Shown here: in pieces, positions 50,501 through 57,956 of the stretch
Layout of the letters: each line of letters opens with the position of its first letter
Numbering within the stretch: the first letter of the stretch is position 1
NCBI RefSeq assembly: GCF_003711225.1
Contig: NZ_CP031030.1
Location: forward strand, 2,542,001-2,606,000
Source: Runella sp. SP2
GTDB taxonomy: Bacteria; Bacteroidota; Bacteroidia; Cytophagales; Spirosomataceae
Length of the DNA: 64,000 nucleotides
Direction: 5' to 3'
Program-made: the position numbers and the translations under genes
The notes under the pieces: model-generated
What the model was told of the DNA's origin: nothing
Databases searched by the model: none
Seen by the model: the letters and a program-made list of their open reading frames with translations, nothing else

Positions 50501-50641
50501 CCGCGAGTCCTTGAGCATGTGATAAGGTGAGCCTTGTGAAAGCCCTCTTTCTACCCCAATATGTTCTACCCGATAATCCTGTGCAAACAAGCATCGGCTT
50601 ACCAACTGAATTCCTAAAAAGAAGAGGAATAATCTATACAC
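47522..50641 (-). CDS. Two-component regulator propeller sensor histidine kinase
   Basis: A GTG start at 50641, with a stop codon immediately before it, begins a signal peptide (MYRLFLFFLGIQLVSRCLFA), which decides this start. The 1039-aa protein has two seven-bladed propellers of 'two-component regulator propeller' repeats (GLSQGSPYHMLKDSRGFMWF, WLGTEEGLNCYE and about ten more), a Y_Y_Y domain (~650-770), a membrane helix (~780), a HisKA_3 phosphoacceptor (IAQDLHDEVGARLATLKLY, His ~824) and HATPase_c (NNSLKHADCKK, GLGIGNIESRV). No receiver or DNA-binding domain is fused, and no response regulator is adjacent, so it is an orphan kinase of the LytS/NarX type. Confidence 0.92.
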   Translation of the reverse strand: MYRLFLFFLGIQLVSRCLFAQDYRVEHIGVERGLSQGSPYHMLKDSRGFMWFGTQDGLNRYDGHSFKVYKPDPNNSNTLHGVNIAGIVEDRRGNIWLGTEEGLNCYERSTEHFTLIVDKKHAGIKKRTAPFYADQDELWYIREGEGMLAYHFKTKTHRVIAPEVFISQDFDYIDWTTRTPAGDVWMVGDKGVVRYNIKEKKYHYYFSQSPNNELGTPLNIICLYVDAKNTVWLGSLNGVIRIDNTYTTFQFFDNSAEGKPIGAVYSIAEGINKKLWIGTQRNGFWILNPAKLTLQPLSLPLVTPRKLDNYEITRIYVDSRGIIWANVDPDGLLKVIPNASVLRKVTDTPDSPDERRLDNFSVRCFAQSPDGNVWVGTEGSLNVYHPQNRTIIKRYLTKAAMPTIPSLNFIKSLLRDSHNRMWLGTYGGIMYFDPKAEKFTLFQFDKNPSRNNYTRNITELSDSLFLLGTPQGPWIFNVQKATFSRPPMLKNRNVFSVFQAKDSTIWVSSYFDGLYGFRYQNNQWKQVYYGMKYFNINVIREDTIRRKLWVGTEKGLLELNPKNRMYRFYNDRNGLANSYIYGIIIDKKRDLWLSTNHGISHFDQQTNQFRNFDVADGIQGYEYNGNAFLETSEGEIYFGGVKGFNSFYPERMRKLSFKPSVHLYNFSVNEAAFPLEKQINETDAVSLPYSQNTFSLEFAAIDFYSNGRNEYKYRLEGQDNDWVRSGNKNYVRYANLAPGHYVFRVKASNRDGLWSDDEKKLFIRVQPPFWQTWWFYFVCTGLFGYVAFVAGKNRLVRLKEKEQERLRIALDAQEQERKQIAQDLHDEVGARLATLKLYASTMTKYLSKKPESQEIKSKTLEIINDSIVDIRRMLRELSPRVLEQYGYAAAIEELVRKISQSGVVGVEMDASRLPERLPTEIETGLYRITQELMNNSLKHADCKKITIRAHQDEDIIHFDYFDDGKGFDYAKAKQGLGIGNIESRVAVLRGQIVWTPKVGEGNAVFIQIPMTSKRPELSLLDVKQVIESLRKWWESFREN

Positions 50642-50712
50642 TTACCTGGGAGTTTAGGCCATAACTTACTCTGTCAAAAGGCAGAGATAAGGCAAGTTAC
50701 AGAAAAATATAC

Positions 50713-51621
50713 TTAGGAGTCAAAACACAAGCGAGTATTTTCGGACGTCACTTCCAGCAGCGCTTTTCGTCCGACTACCATGGCACGATTATCGGGGACG
50801 TGTCCAACGGGAAAATCAAAGGCGACGGGATAATCAAATTCTTGCACGTAGTCACTGATAATTTCGAAGTGATTTTTACCAAAAGAAGCAGATTCGTTGT
50901 CTTTGAGGTCGGTAAATTGCCCCACGACGATGCCCGCCAGTTGATCTAGCTTACGTGCTCGTTTCAATTGCACCATCATGCGGTCGAGGTTGTAATAGTA
51001 TTCTTCTACATCTTCGATAAATAAAATTTTACCGCGTGTGTCTATCTCAGAACGTGACCCTAACAGATGTGCTAAAAGGCATAAATTACCACCCACTACT
51101 GTTGCCGCTGCGTTGCCATTTCGGTTGTACGGATGGGCAGGCACAACATACGTAAGTGGCTCTCCCCAAAGTGCTTTATGCAGCGATTCAAGCGCATTTT
51201 CAGCGTCTTCTTGGCCAAATAACTTGGGCATAGTAGCGTGCAAACTCTCAAAACCAAGGCGATGCAAGTGGCAGTGTACGGCCGTAATATCACTAAAACC
51301 TACCAGCCATTTGGGCGATTTTTTAAACTTTTGAAAACGGAGGGTATCAATAATTTTTGAACTACCATAACCACCTCTCGCCGAAAATATAGCCTTTATG
51401 CTAGAATCATCAAGCATTTGTTGTAAGTCTTGGCGTCGCTCCTCGTCGGTTCCTGCAAACTGGTTGTAATGAGAATAGAGGGTCTGACCTTCAACGACCT
51501 CAAGCCCCCAGTCTTCACGCAAAATACGCAACCCCTCTTCCAATGATGGGTACGACACCTTACTGGCCATCGCCAATACCCCGACTCGGTCTCCAGCTCG
51601 TAAAAAAGATGGTCTTATCAC
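50713..51621 (-). CDS. LD-carboxypeptidase (S66 family)
   Basis: A GTG start at 51621 gives MIRPSFLRAGDRVGVLAMAS, the usual N-terminus of the family; no in-frame ATG lies upstream before a stop. The 302-aa protein has FSARGGYGSSKIIDTL with the S66 family region around the nucleophile, GFSDITAVHCHLHRLG, VVGGNLCLLAHLLGS, LFIEDVEEYYYNLDRMM and a C-terminal PVAFDFPVGHVPDN with catalytic His. It removes terminal D-Ala from murein tetrapeptides during cell-wall recycling. It has no signal peptide, as expected for the cytoplasmic LdcA form. Confidence 0.9.
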   Translation of the reverse strand: MIRPSFLRAGDRVGVLAMASKVSYPSLEEGLRILREDWGLEVVEGQTLYSHYNQFAGTDEERRQDLQQMLDDSSIKAIFSARGGYGSSKIIDTLRFQKFKKSPKWLVGFSDITAVHCHLHRLGFESLHATMPKLFGQEDAENALESLHKALWGEPLTYVVPAHPYNRNGNAAATVVGGNLCLLAHLLGSRSEIDTRGKILFIEDVEEYYYNLDRMMVQLKRARKLDQLAGIVVGQFTDLKDNESASFGKNHFEIISDYVQEFDYPVAFDFPVGHVPDNRAMVVGRKALLEVTSENTRLCFDS

Positions 51622-51667
51622 GTAAAATCGAACTTCTTTAAATTCAAAAAATCATATTTTAATTTTC

Positions 51668-52198
51668 CTATTTCTCTCGCATAACGGCCAAATAGGTAGC
51701 GCCAATCAGGGCCATGAGTAACAAAATACCTATTACTTCAAAAGCCCAAACGTGGGTTGTCATTAGGTGAATCCCAAACTGACGTAGGGTTGTACTTCTA
51801 ACGGCTGGGTCAATCACATCGTCAGGGCCGTGTAGAATAAGAAAATTGGCATGAACAATCAACCAAAATAAGCCGCCAAAAATGGCCAACGCCACCACTG
51901 TTCCCCAAAAATGGTTTACGTGAGTCGTCAGGACAATATTCGCCTGTTGGCTATCCGTTCGGTCGGCTCGGTGCGTCAGCATGACTCCAAAAATGAGAAG
52001 TATCAACACCCCACCTACGTAAATGAGCAATTGAGCCACTGCCAAAAAATCGGCTCCTGCCAAGACAAACAGCGCCGCAACCCCCAATAAGGCAATAAAC
52101 AAACTCAAAGCGGCATACATCACATTGCGGGTGAAGAGTATCGTAAGGGCTGCCCCCACCGCAAGTGCTGAAAATCCATAAAATGCAATTTCTTCCAT
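51668..52198 (-). CDS. nuoJ: NADH-quinone oxidoreductase subunit J, outside the nuo operon
   Basis: This 176-aa membrane protein has five helices. Helices 2-3 carry the NuoJ signature (RNVMYAALSLFIALLGVAAL, AGADFLAVAQLLIYVGGVLI, LLIFGVMLTHRAD). It is part of the complex I membrane arm. It lies on the minus strand about 4.3 kb before nuoA and oriented away from it, between ldcA and a small outer-membrane protein gene. Whether the nuo operon carries a second nuoJ beyond nuoI cannot be seen. The gene may serve as the only copy or as an alternative subunit. Confidence 0.85.
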   Translation of the reverse strand: MEEIAFYGFSALAVGAALTILFTRNVMYAALSLFIALLGVAALFVLAGADFLAVAQLLIYVGGVLILLIFGVMLTHRADRTDSQQANIVLTTHVNHFWGTVVALAIFGGLFWLIVHANFLILHGPDDVIDPAVRSTTLRQFGIHLMTTHVWAFEVIGILLLMALIGATYLAVMREK

Positions 52199-52204
52199 TC
52201 TCCG

Positions 52205-52693
52205 CTATTTTTTTCCAAAGGTGTAAATCAGCCCAAAATTACTTTTTAGAATCCCTGACTCAAACTTTCGCTCGACGTAAGGGGCAATTTCCAAAGCAAT
52301 TTTTACTTGGGGCACTGTTTTAAAGGGCGAAACGCGCGTTCCAATATTAAGCGAATAGCCTTCCACTACATTTTTTGTTTGATTGGCCAAAACGCCAATA
52401 AAATTAAATCGTACACCGCCACCTGCATAAAATTGAGCAGCGCTTGTTTGTTTAAAATTAAACAAAGGCAACACCTCCGTACTGAGGCTTCCAAACAACG
52501 TGTTGGTTTGTAGGCGAGCATCCAGCCAAAAAACTTTGGCGGGGTTTGTACTCACCGAAATCAGGCCATTCCAAGGGTAGTACCCTACCGATTGGGCTTT
52601 CACTTGACTCATTCCCAAGAATAAGCCTAAAAAAAGCCCCGTTCGGAGCAAAGTCCGAGCGGGGGTTAATGGTTGGTTCTGCGTTAAAAACAT
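52205..52693 (-). CDS. Small outer-membrane beta-barrel-like protein
   Basis: This 162-aa protein has an N-terminus with a hydrophobic core (TGLFLGLFLGMSQVKAQ) and a likely cleavage after V-K-A-Q. The rest is beta-strand-like with aromatic girdles, ending SNFGLIYTFGKK, as in small 8-stranded barrels. nuoJ follows after 6 bases, so the two are co-transcribed. The signal-peptide codons coincide with a strong hairpin and T-tract (52628-52664) that looks like the ffh terminator, so a shorter form beginning at the internal Met (M-S-Q-V-K-A-Q) is possible. Function unknown. Confidence 0.7.
   Translation of the reverse strand: MFLTQNQPLTPARTLLRTGLFLGLFLGMSQVKAQSVGYYPWNGLISVSTNPAKVFWLDARLQTNTLFGSLSTEVLPLFNFKQTSAAQFYAGGGVRFNFIGVLANQTKNVVEGYSLNIGTRVSPFKTVPQVKIALEIAPYVERKFESGILKSNFGLIYTFGKK
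52628..52664 (-). terminator. Intrinsic terminator of ffh overlapping the next coding region
   Basis: On the minus strand an 11-bp stem (CCCCGCTCGGA paired to TCCGAACGGGG, one mismatch, 6-base loop) is followed by CTTTTTTTAGG. It lies 42-78 bases past the ffh stop at 52706 and inside the first 22 codons of the next gene. Confidence 0.75.
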
Positions 52694-52705
52694 TTGAAAA
52701 TGGTT

Positions 52706-54019
52706 TTATCTCATTTTAAGTTTACCCATTTTTTCCATTGTATTCATCTTTTTCATCATTTTGCGCATTTCGTCAAATTGCTTCAAAAGATTATTTACTT
52801 GCTGTAAAGATGTACCACTACCTGTTGCAATACGTTTCTTACGGCTATTGTCAATCATGTCTGGGTTTTCGCGTTCTTTCGGAGTCATTGACTGGATGAT
52901 GGCCTCAATCGGTTTGAAAGAATCGTTGTCAATATCCATATCTTTCACGGCACTTCCCATACCTGGAATCATCCCCAACAAATCTTTGACGTTACCCATC
53001 TTTTTGATTTGTTGTAATTGTCCCAAGAAGTCGTTGAAATCGAACTTATTTTGACGCATTTTGGCGTTCAAACGCTTTGCTTCGTCTTCATCAAAGGCTT
53101 GCTGAGCACGTTCTACCAACGAAAGTACGTCCCCCATTCCCAAAATACGGCTCGCCATACGATCAGGGTGGAAACTATCGAGGGCTTCCATTTTCTCGCC
53201 CGTTGAGATAAACTTAATCGGTTTATCTACAATTTGGCGAATTGAAAGCGCCGCTCCCCCGCGGGCATCACCGTCTAATTTGGTAAGCACAACCCCGTCA
53301 AAGTTCAAGCGTTCGTTGAACGTTTTGGCCGTGTTTACCGCATCTTGCCCCGTCATTGAGTCAACGACGAACAAAATTTCGGAAGGTTTTAGGGCTGCTT
53401 TGATATTTTCAACCTCACGCATCATGACCTCGTCAACGGCCAAACGACCCGCTGTATCGACAATCACGATTTTCTTGCCCGACTTTTTGGCGTGTGCAAT
53501 GGCGTTTTGGGCAATTTCTACTGCGTTTTTATTTTCTGGCTCGGCAAAAACTTCCACGCCAATTTGCTCGCCAAGTACTTTCAGCTGGTCAATCGCCGCA
53601 GGACGGTAAATATCACAGGCCGCTAACAACACCTGACGCCCTTGGCGCTTGAGTAAGCTGGCTAATTTACCCGAAAACGTGGTTTTACCCGAACCCTGAA
53701 GACCCGCAATTAAAATTACGGCAGGATCACCTTTGGTATTAATACCTTCGGCATGTCCACCCATCAATTCGGTCAACTCCTCGTGGACAATTTTTACGAA
53801 CATTTGCCCAGGCTCTACCGCAATCAGAATCTTCTGATCCAAGGCTTTATCCTTGATTTTATCCGTAATTTCTTTGGCAACTTTGAAGTTAACGTCGGCG
53901 TCCACCAAGGCACGGCGCACCTCTTTAATCGTGGCGGCTACGTTAATATCCGTAATTCTGTCTTTCCCCTTGAGGGTTCGAATGGCTTTGTTTAATTTAT
54001 CCTGTAAGCTTTCAAACAT
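52706..54019 (-). CDS. ffh: Signal recognition particle protein Ffh
   Basis: This 437-aa protein has an N-terminal helical domain, GTPase motifs GLQGSGKTTFSGKLA (G1), DTAGRLAVDE (G3), TKLDGDARGGAALS (G4) and a C-terminal methionine-rich M domain (DFLGQLQQIKKMGNVKDLLG, then MIPGMG and the final MRKMMKKMNTMEKMGKLKMR). It binds 4.5S RNA and signal sequences and targets nascent membrane proteins with FtsY. Length is typical. A -7 box on its strand is at 54045-54052, giving a leader of about 20 nt. Confidence 0.97.
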   Translation of the reverse strand: MFESLQDKLNKAIRTLKGKDRITDINVAATIKEVRRALVDADVNFKVAKEITDKIKDKALDQKILIAVEPGQMFVKIVHEELTELMGGHAEGINTKGDPAVILIAGLQGSGKTTFSGKLASLLKRQGRQVLLAACDIYRPAAIDQLKVLGEQIGVEVFAEPENKNAVEIAQNAIAHAKKSGKKIVIVDTAGRLAVDEVMMREVENIKAALKPSEILFVVDSMTGQDAVNTAKTFNERLNFDGVVLTKLDGDARGGAALSIRQIVDKPIKFISTGEKMEALDSFHPDRMASRILGMGDVLSLVERAQQAFDEDEAKRLNAKMRQNKFDFNDFLGQLQQIKKMGNVKDLLGMIPGMGSAVKDMDIDNDSFKPIEAIIQSMTPKERENPDMIDNSRKKRIATGSGTSLQQVNNLLKQFDEMRKMMKKMNTMEKMGKLKMR

Positions 54020-54044
54020 AGTAAACGCAAATAAAATGAGGCCG

Positions 54045-54052
54045 CAAATTTA
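54045..54052 (-). promoter_or_regulatory. -7 promoter box for ffh
   Basis: On the minus strand this is TAAATTTG, an exact TAnnTTTG, 26 bases before the ffh ATG. No clear TTG -33 box. Confidence 0.45.
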
Positions 54053-54115
54053 GTGAAACAAGTCTGGAAACCATAATAACTTTGAATAGCAGTGTGAAAA
54101 GTAGTGTGATAATTT

Positions 54116-54123
54116 TAAATTTG
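54116..54123 (+). promoter_or_regulatory. -7 promoter box for the SGNH esterase gene
   Basis: TAAATTTG, an exact TAnnTTTG, lies 35 bases before the ATG at 54158. The nearest TTTG (54081) is too far upstream for a standard -33 box. Confidence 0.45.
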
Positions 54124-54157
54124 CGCCGCAAAAAACTTAAAAATCAAAACGTCCGTC

Positions 54158-56329
54158 ATGATTATGCAGAGAAGAACAACTACTTACTGGCGCTGGCTGA
54201 ATGTGTTACTGATTGTGTTTATGACAGTAGGTACGTTGATGGCCCAAGTCAAAATTACTTTTCCCGTCGAAAGAGCCATTTTTCAGCGTAACAACGCCAA
54301 CCAAGCAGTTATCTCTATTGGCGGCTACTATACCCAAGCGGTTGACCGCATCGAAGCACGACTAGTGCCTGTACTTGCAGGACAAGGCCAAGCTACTGAT
54401 TGGACTACCATTCAATCAAATCCCAGTGGAGGTACGTTTTTAGGTACTTTGACTGGCCGAGGCGGTTGGTACACTTTAGAAGTAAGAGCATTTTATGGCC
54501 CTAACCAAATAGGTCGTGATGCGATTAGTCGCGTGGGGGTTGGGGAAGTATTTTTGATTGCAGGCCAATCCAACGCCCAAGGTTTTTTTAATTTTGGCGG
54601 ACCAGCAGCTTCTGATGACCGAGTCAATGCCGTGACATGGGATAACCAAAATTCGGATAAAACCAACAACCCAACCCTTACATTTGCACAGGTTACAGCC
54701 AATATGGTTATTGGCCCACGGGGTCGTAGTGCTTGGTGCTGGGGGGCATTGGGCGATTTACTCGTCAGAAAGCTAAATGTTCCAGTGATGTTTATGAACG
54801 CCTCTTGGTTTGACACTTCTACCCAAAACTGGTTAGATGCCGCCAATGGCAAGCCCGTTGAAAGCCGAGTACCAGGCGTTTTCTTACCACCAGGTATGCC
54901 TTATGCCAACCTCAAAGCATCACTCCAATATTATGGTTCTATCCTAGGATTACGGGCTGTTTTATGGTTGCAAGGAGAAAACGATGCCGCCGCCCGTGTA
55001 ACAAAAGCAGCTTACCAAAATTCACTACAAGGCTTAGTAAACGTTGCTCGCATAGAGCAAGGAGAAGTCTTATCTTCACTCCCATGGGTATTGTCACGCA
55101 CGTCTCGCTATGCCTTCAACAGCGCTTCGTTTGTATCTCAAGATGTGATTGAGGCACAAACAGCCGTCATAAACATTCCATTCAATAAATGCTACGGTGG
55201 GCCTTTCACCGATAATATTCAAGTACCTCGCCCAGCTAAAAACCCAGTAAATGGTGAAGACGATTATGTACACTTTCAAGGTCAAGGTCTAGCTGAGGTA
55301 GCTCGTGCGTGGGATAACTCGCTTCCTCCAAGCTTTTTTGCGACGGTAGTACCTGTCATGGCTCGGCAACTTCTACCCATCAGTATCTCTTGTAACACCC
55401 CTGCTGTTAGCTTTAATGCAAAAGCGCCTAATGGATTTTCTTCTTACACTTGGAGTACGGGCGAAACTACCCAAATCATTACGGTAAAGGGAGCAGGTAC
55501 GTATCAAGTTACGATGAAAGATAACGCTGGGAATACCTACCTAACTGCTCCCATTACAGTGACGGAAAACGTTGAACCACCTGTTCCAACCATCACCCCA
55601 AGTGGTGAACAAGTGATTTGTGCCGATTCTTCAATCTTACTTTCAGTCAATGTATCGCCAGTCAATACAGTAACATGGAGTAACTCTTTTGAAGGAAGAA
55701 CTATTTCCGTTAGAAACCCAGGTCAATACACGGCTAGAATTTCAAACATTTATGGATGTACTTCGTCCAATTCAGCACCCGTGACCATCAAAACCATCAG
55801 TATGAAAGCCCCAACTGTCATCCAATCGGGGCCTTACAGCGTACAGGCGGCTGTCGATTCGACGATTTATTCGTTTGCTGACTCAAAGGTTTCGGACATT
55901 TCTTGGGATTGGCAACAAGGTAGCAGAACATTGCCCAACAAACAATCTGCCATCAAAACAACGTCCATTGGTGCATTTAGTGCCCGTTCTCGGGTAACGT
56001 TTGTGTCTTCGGCAGGTGGAAGTTCACGTACGTGTGTATCTCCTTTTTCATCAGAAATAACCGTTCGTCCCGCTGGTGAGGAAGAAGGTTTAATTATTTA
56101 TCCGAATCCAAGTCGTCATGGAAAAATTGCCATTGAAACCTTCCAAGACTTGACAAATGTGCAGATAACCGTAGCACATATTTCGGGTCAAGTGGTTTAC
56201 CGTGAGAAACTTCCTGTGTTGGACATCCGTAAAGTAGTGGATTTGTCGCACCTCCCAGATGGCGAATATATTTTCAAAGTTTCGTCCACCACGCTCAACG
56301 ATTCACGACGAATTATTATAGATTATTGA
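54158..56329 (+). CDS. Sialate O-acetylesterase-like SGNH protein with T9SS sorting domain
   Basis: This 723-aa exported protein begins with a signal peptide ending near LMAQ. The SGNH/SASA esterase domain (~95-400) has VGEVFLIAGQSNAQGFFNF (nucleophile Ser), VLWLQGENDAAAR and DDYVHFQGQGLAEVA (catalytic Asp/His region). Ig-like repeats follow (~415-560), each with an S-W/T-W-S-T-G-type core, and the C-terminal ~80 residues (GLIIYPNPSRHGKIAIETF … RRIIIDY) are a type-A T9SS sorting domain. It is therefore secreted by T9SS and probably surface attached, removing O-acetyl groups from glycans. Confidence 0.9.
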   Translation: MIMQRRTTTYWRWLNVLLIVFMTVGTLMAQVKITFPVERAIFQRNNANQAVISIGGYYTQAVDRIEARLVPVLAGQGQATDWTTIQSNPSGGTFLGTLTGRGGWYTLEVRAFYGPNQIGRDAISRVGVGEVFLIAGQSNAQGFFNFGGPAASDDRVNAVTWDNQNSDKTNNPTLTFAQVTANMVIGPRGRSAWCWGALGDLLVRKLNVPVMFMNASWFDTSTQNWLDAANGKPVESRVPGVFLPPGMPYANLKASLQYYGSILGLRAVLWLQGENDAAARVTKAAYQNSLQGLVNVARIEQGEVLSSLPWVLSRTSRYAFNSASFVSQDVIEAQTAVINIPFNKCYGGPFTDNIQVPRPAKNPVNGEDDYVHFQGQGLAEVARAWDNSLPPSFFATVVPVMARQLLPISISCNTPAVSFNAKAPNGFSSYTWSTGETTQIITVKGAGTYQVTMKDNAGNTYLTAPITVTENVEPPVPTITPSGEQVICADSSILLSVNVSPVNTVTWSNSFEGRTISVRNPGQYTARISNIYGCTSSNSAPVTIKTISMKAPTVIQSGPYSVQAAVDSTIYSFADSKVSDISWDWQQGSRTLPNKQSAIKTTSIGAFSARSRVTFVSSAGGSSRTCVSPFSSEITVRPAGEEEGLIIYPNPSRHGKIAIETFQDLTNVQITVAHISGQVVYREKLPVLDIRKVVDLSHLPDGEYIFKVSSTTLNDSRRIIIDY

Positions 56330-56338
56330 TATTTTCGG

Positions 56339-56369
56339 GGCTTCTGTGGTGTACAGAAGCCTTTCTTAT
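56339..56369 (+). terminator. Terminator of the SGNH esterase gene
   Basis: GGCTTCTGT and ACAGAAGCC (9-bp perfect stem, 5-base loop) are followed by TTTCTTATT, ten bases past the stop. Confidence 0.75.
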
Positions 56370-56407
56370 TAATTTTACAGCGCCGTTCAAAAACCAAAGC
56401 CCTAACA

Positions 56408-56439
56408 TTTGGTTTACTTAACGGACATTCCTAATTTTG
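56408..56439 (+). promoter_or_regulatory. Promoter of the nuo operon
   Basis: TTTG (56408-56411), 20 bases, then TAATTTTG (56432-56439) gives a full Bacteroidota -33/-7 promoter, 39 bases before the nuoA ATG at 56478. Confidence 0.7.
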
Positions 56440-56477
56440 AGTATTAAGTTAATCTGCATTAACCAATCCCCATACGA

Positions 56478-56846
56478 ATGAATTATTTACCTTCAGACTA
56501 CCTACCTATCCTCATTCAACTAGGCTTGGCATTGGCCTTCATCGTGGTGACCATGCTAGTAACCCACTCGATTGGCCCAAAGCGAAACAGCGAGCGTAAA
56601 GACGAAGCTTTTGAATGTGGTATCGAATCAAAAGGAGATGCGCGTACTCCTATTTCCATCAAGTATTTTCTAGTAGCTATTCTTTTCGTCTTGTTTGACG
56701 TGGAGGTTATTTTTATGTACCCTTGGGCGGTCAATTTCCAAAAATTAGGGTCGCTAGGATTTGTAGAAATGATTTTATTCATGGGCTTGCTTTTGGCTGG
56801 CTTTTACTACATCATCCGTAAAGGTGTTTTAGACTGGGAAAAATAA
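56478..56846 (+). CDS. nuoA: NADH-quinone oxidoreductase subunit A
   Basis: This 122-aa protein has three membrane helices (~12-33, 68-86, 93-114). The loop between helices 1 and 2 has the NuoA pattern KDEAFECGIESKGDARTPIS with the conserved Cys, followed by KYFLVAILFVLFDVEVIFMY carrying the conserved Asp/Glu. It forms part of the complex I membrane arm at the quinone site. It is first in the operon, behind a complete promoter; nuoB follows after 18 bases. Confidence 0.96.
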   Translation: MNYLPSDYLPILIQLGLALAFIVVTMLVTHSIGPKRNSERKDEAFECGIESKGDARTPISIKYFLVAILFVLFDVEVIFMYPWAVNFQKLGSLGFVEMILFMGLLLAGFYYIIRKGVLDWEK

Positions 56847-56864
56847 CAACGATAACCATCAATT

Positions 56865-57410
56865 ATGGCAACTGATATAAAAATAGTAGAAGCCCCTGAA
56901 GGATTCGAAGGTTCGGGCTTCTTCGCTACCTCGTTTGATAAAGTAGTAGGTTTGGCCCGTAGCCACTCGTTGTGGCCATTGCCGTTTGCGACGTCTTGCT
57001 GCGGAATTGAGTTTATGTCCACCATGGCTTCGCGTTATGACTTGGCTCGTTTTGGTTCAGAGCGTCCTAGTTTTTCACCTCGCCAAGCTGACATGTTGCT
57101 GGTTGCAGGAACTATTGCTAAGAAAATGGCCCCTGTCTTAAAACAAGTTTACCTTCAAATGGCCGAACCTCGTTGGGTCATTGCCATTGGGGCTTGTGCT
57201 TCAAGTGGTGGTGTTTTTGATACATACAGCGTTTTGCAGGGTATCGACCGCGTTATTCCTGTGGATGTATATGTACCAGGTTGCCCTCCTCGCCCTGAGC
57301 AAATTTTGGAAGGCATCATGCAAGTACGTGAACTTACCCACAACGAATCACTCCGCCGTCGTAATGGTGCCGAGTATCAAGCACTTTTGGCATCGTATAA
57401 CATTCAGTAA
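56865..57410 (+). CDS. nuoB: NADH-quinone oxidoreductase subunit B
   Basis: This 181-aa protein has the N2 [4Fe-4S] ligand set: the adjacent cysteines in [12 protein letters not shown], then [14 protein letters not shown] and [34 protein letters not shown] is diagnostic for NuoB/PSST. It passes electrons to quinone in the peripheral arm. nuoC begins 24 bases downstream. Confidence 0.97.
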   Translation: MATDIKIVEAPEGFEGSGFFATSFDKVVGLARSHSLWPLPFATSCCGIEFMSTMASRYDLARFGSERPSFSPRQADMLLVAGTIAKKMAPVLKQVYLQMAEPRWVIAIGACASSGGVFDTYSVLQGIDRVIPVDVYVPGCPPRPEQILEGIMQVRELTHNESLRRRNGAEYQALLASYNIQ

Positions 57411-57434
57411 TCATCGATTTTATCATTGAGACTT

Positions 57435-57938
57435 ATGCTCAACAATCAATCAGTAGCAGAAGAAATCGTCAAGAAATTTGGGGATGATGTATATGATTTT
57501 GAAGAGCCATTTGGGTTGCTCACGTTGACTACCACGCGTGAGCAGATTATTCCAATGCTCGAATACCTCAAAAATCACTCAGAATTTAAAATTGGCTTTC
57601 TAACAGATATTACTGGGGTACATTTTCCTGACACCACCCCCGCCACCGAATACTGTGTGGTATATCACTTGCACAGTTTTATTCACAATTTTCGGGTACG
57701 TATTAAGGTCTTTTTGGCAGAAGCCGATTTGCACATTCCAACGGCTTCCGAAGTATATGCAAGCGCCAATTGGATGGAACGCGAAACGTTTGACTTCTTC
57801 GGAATCATCTTCGATGGCCACCCTAATCTGGTTCGTATCCTGAACATGGAAGAAATGGATTACCATCCAATGCGCCGCGAGTATCCGTTGGAAGACGCTA
57901 CTCGTGAAGATAAAATTGATGCTCTTTTTGGAAGATAA
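57435..57938 (+). CDS. nuoC: NADH-quinone oxidoreductase subunit C
   Basis: The ATG at 57435 is used; a TTG nine bases upstream is in frame but less likely. The 167-aa peripheral-arm subunit has FLTDITGVHFPDT, the family core R-V-R-I-K-V-F-L and the C-terminal signature NWMERETFDFFGIIFDGHPN followed by RREYPLEDATREDK. NuoC and NuoD are separate here, unlike the fused NuoCD of E. coli. The spacing to nuoD is 18 bases. Confidence 0.95.
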   Translation: MLNNQSVAEEIVKKFGDDVYDFEEPFGLLTLTTTREQIIPMLEYLKNHSEFKIGFLTDITGVHFPDTTPATEYCVVYHLHSFIHNFRVRIKVFLAEADLHIPTASEVYASANWMERETFDFFGIIFDGHPNLVRILNMEEMDYHPMRREYPLEDATREDKIDALFGR

Positions 57939-57956
57939 TTTTAAGTAAAACAAGAA

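Noticed and set aside
56383-56394. GCCGTTCAAAAA before the nuo promoter, as a LytTR-like site
   Set aside because: Only one copy exists; no second site lies 21 bases away.
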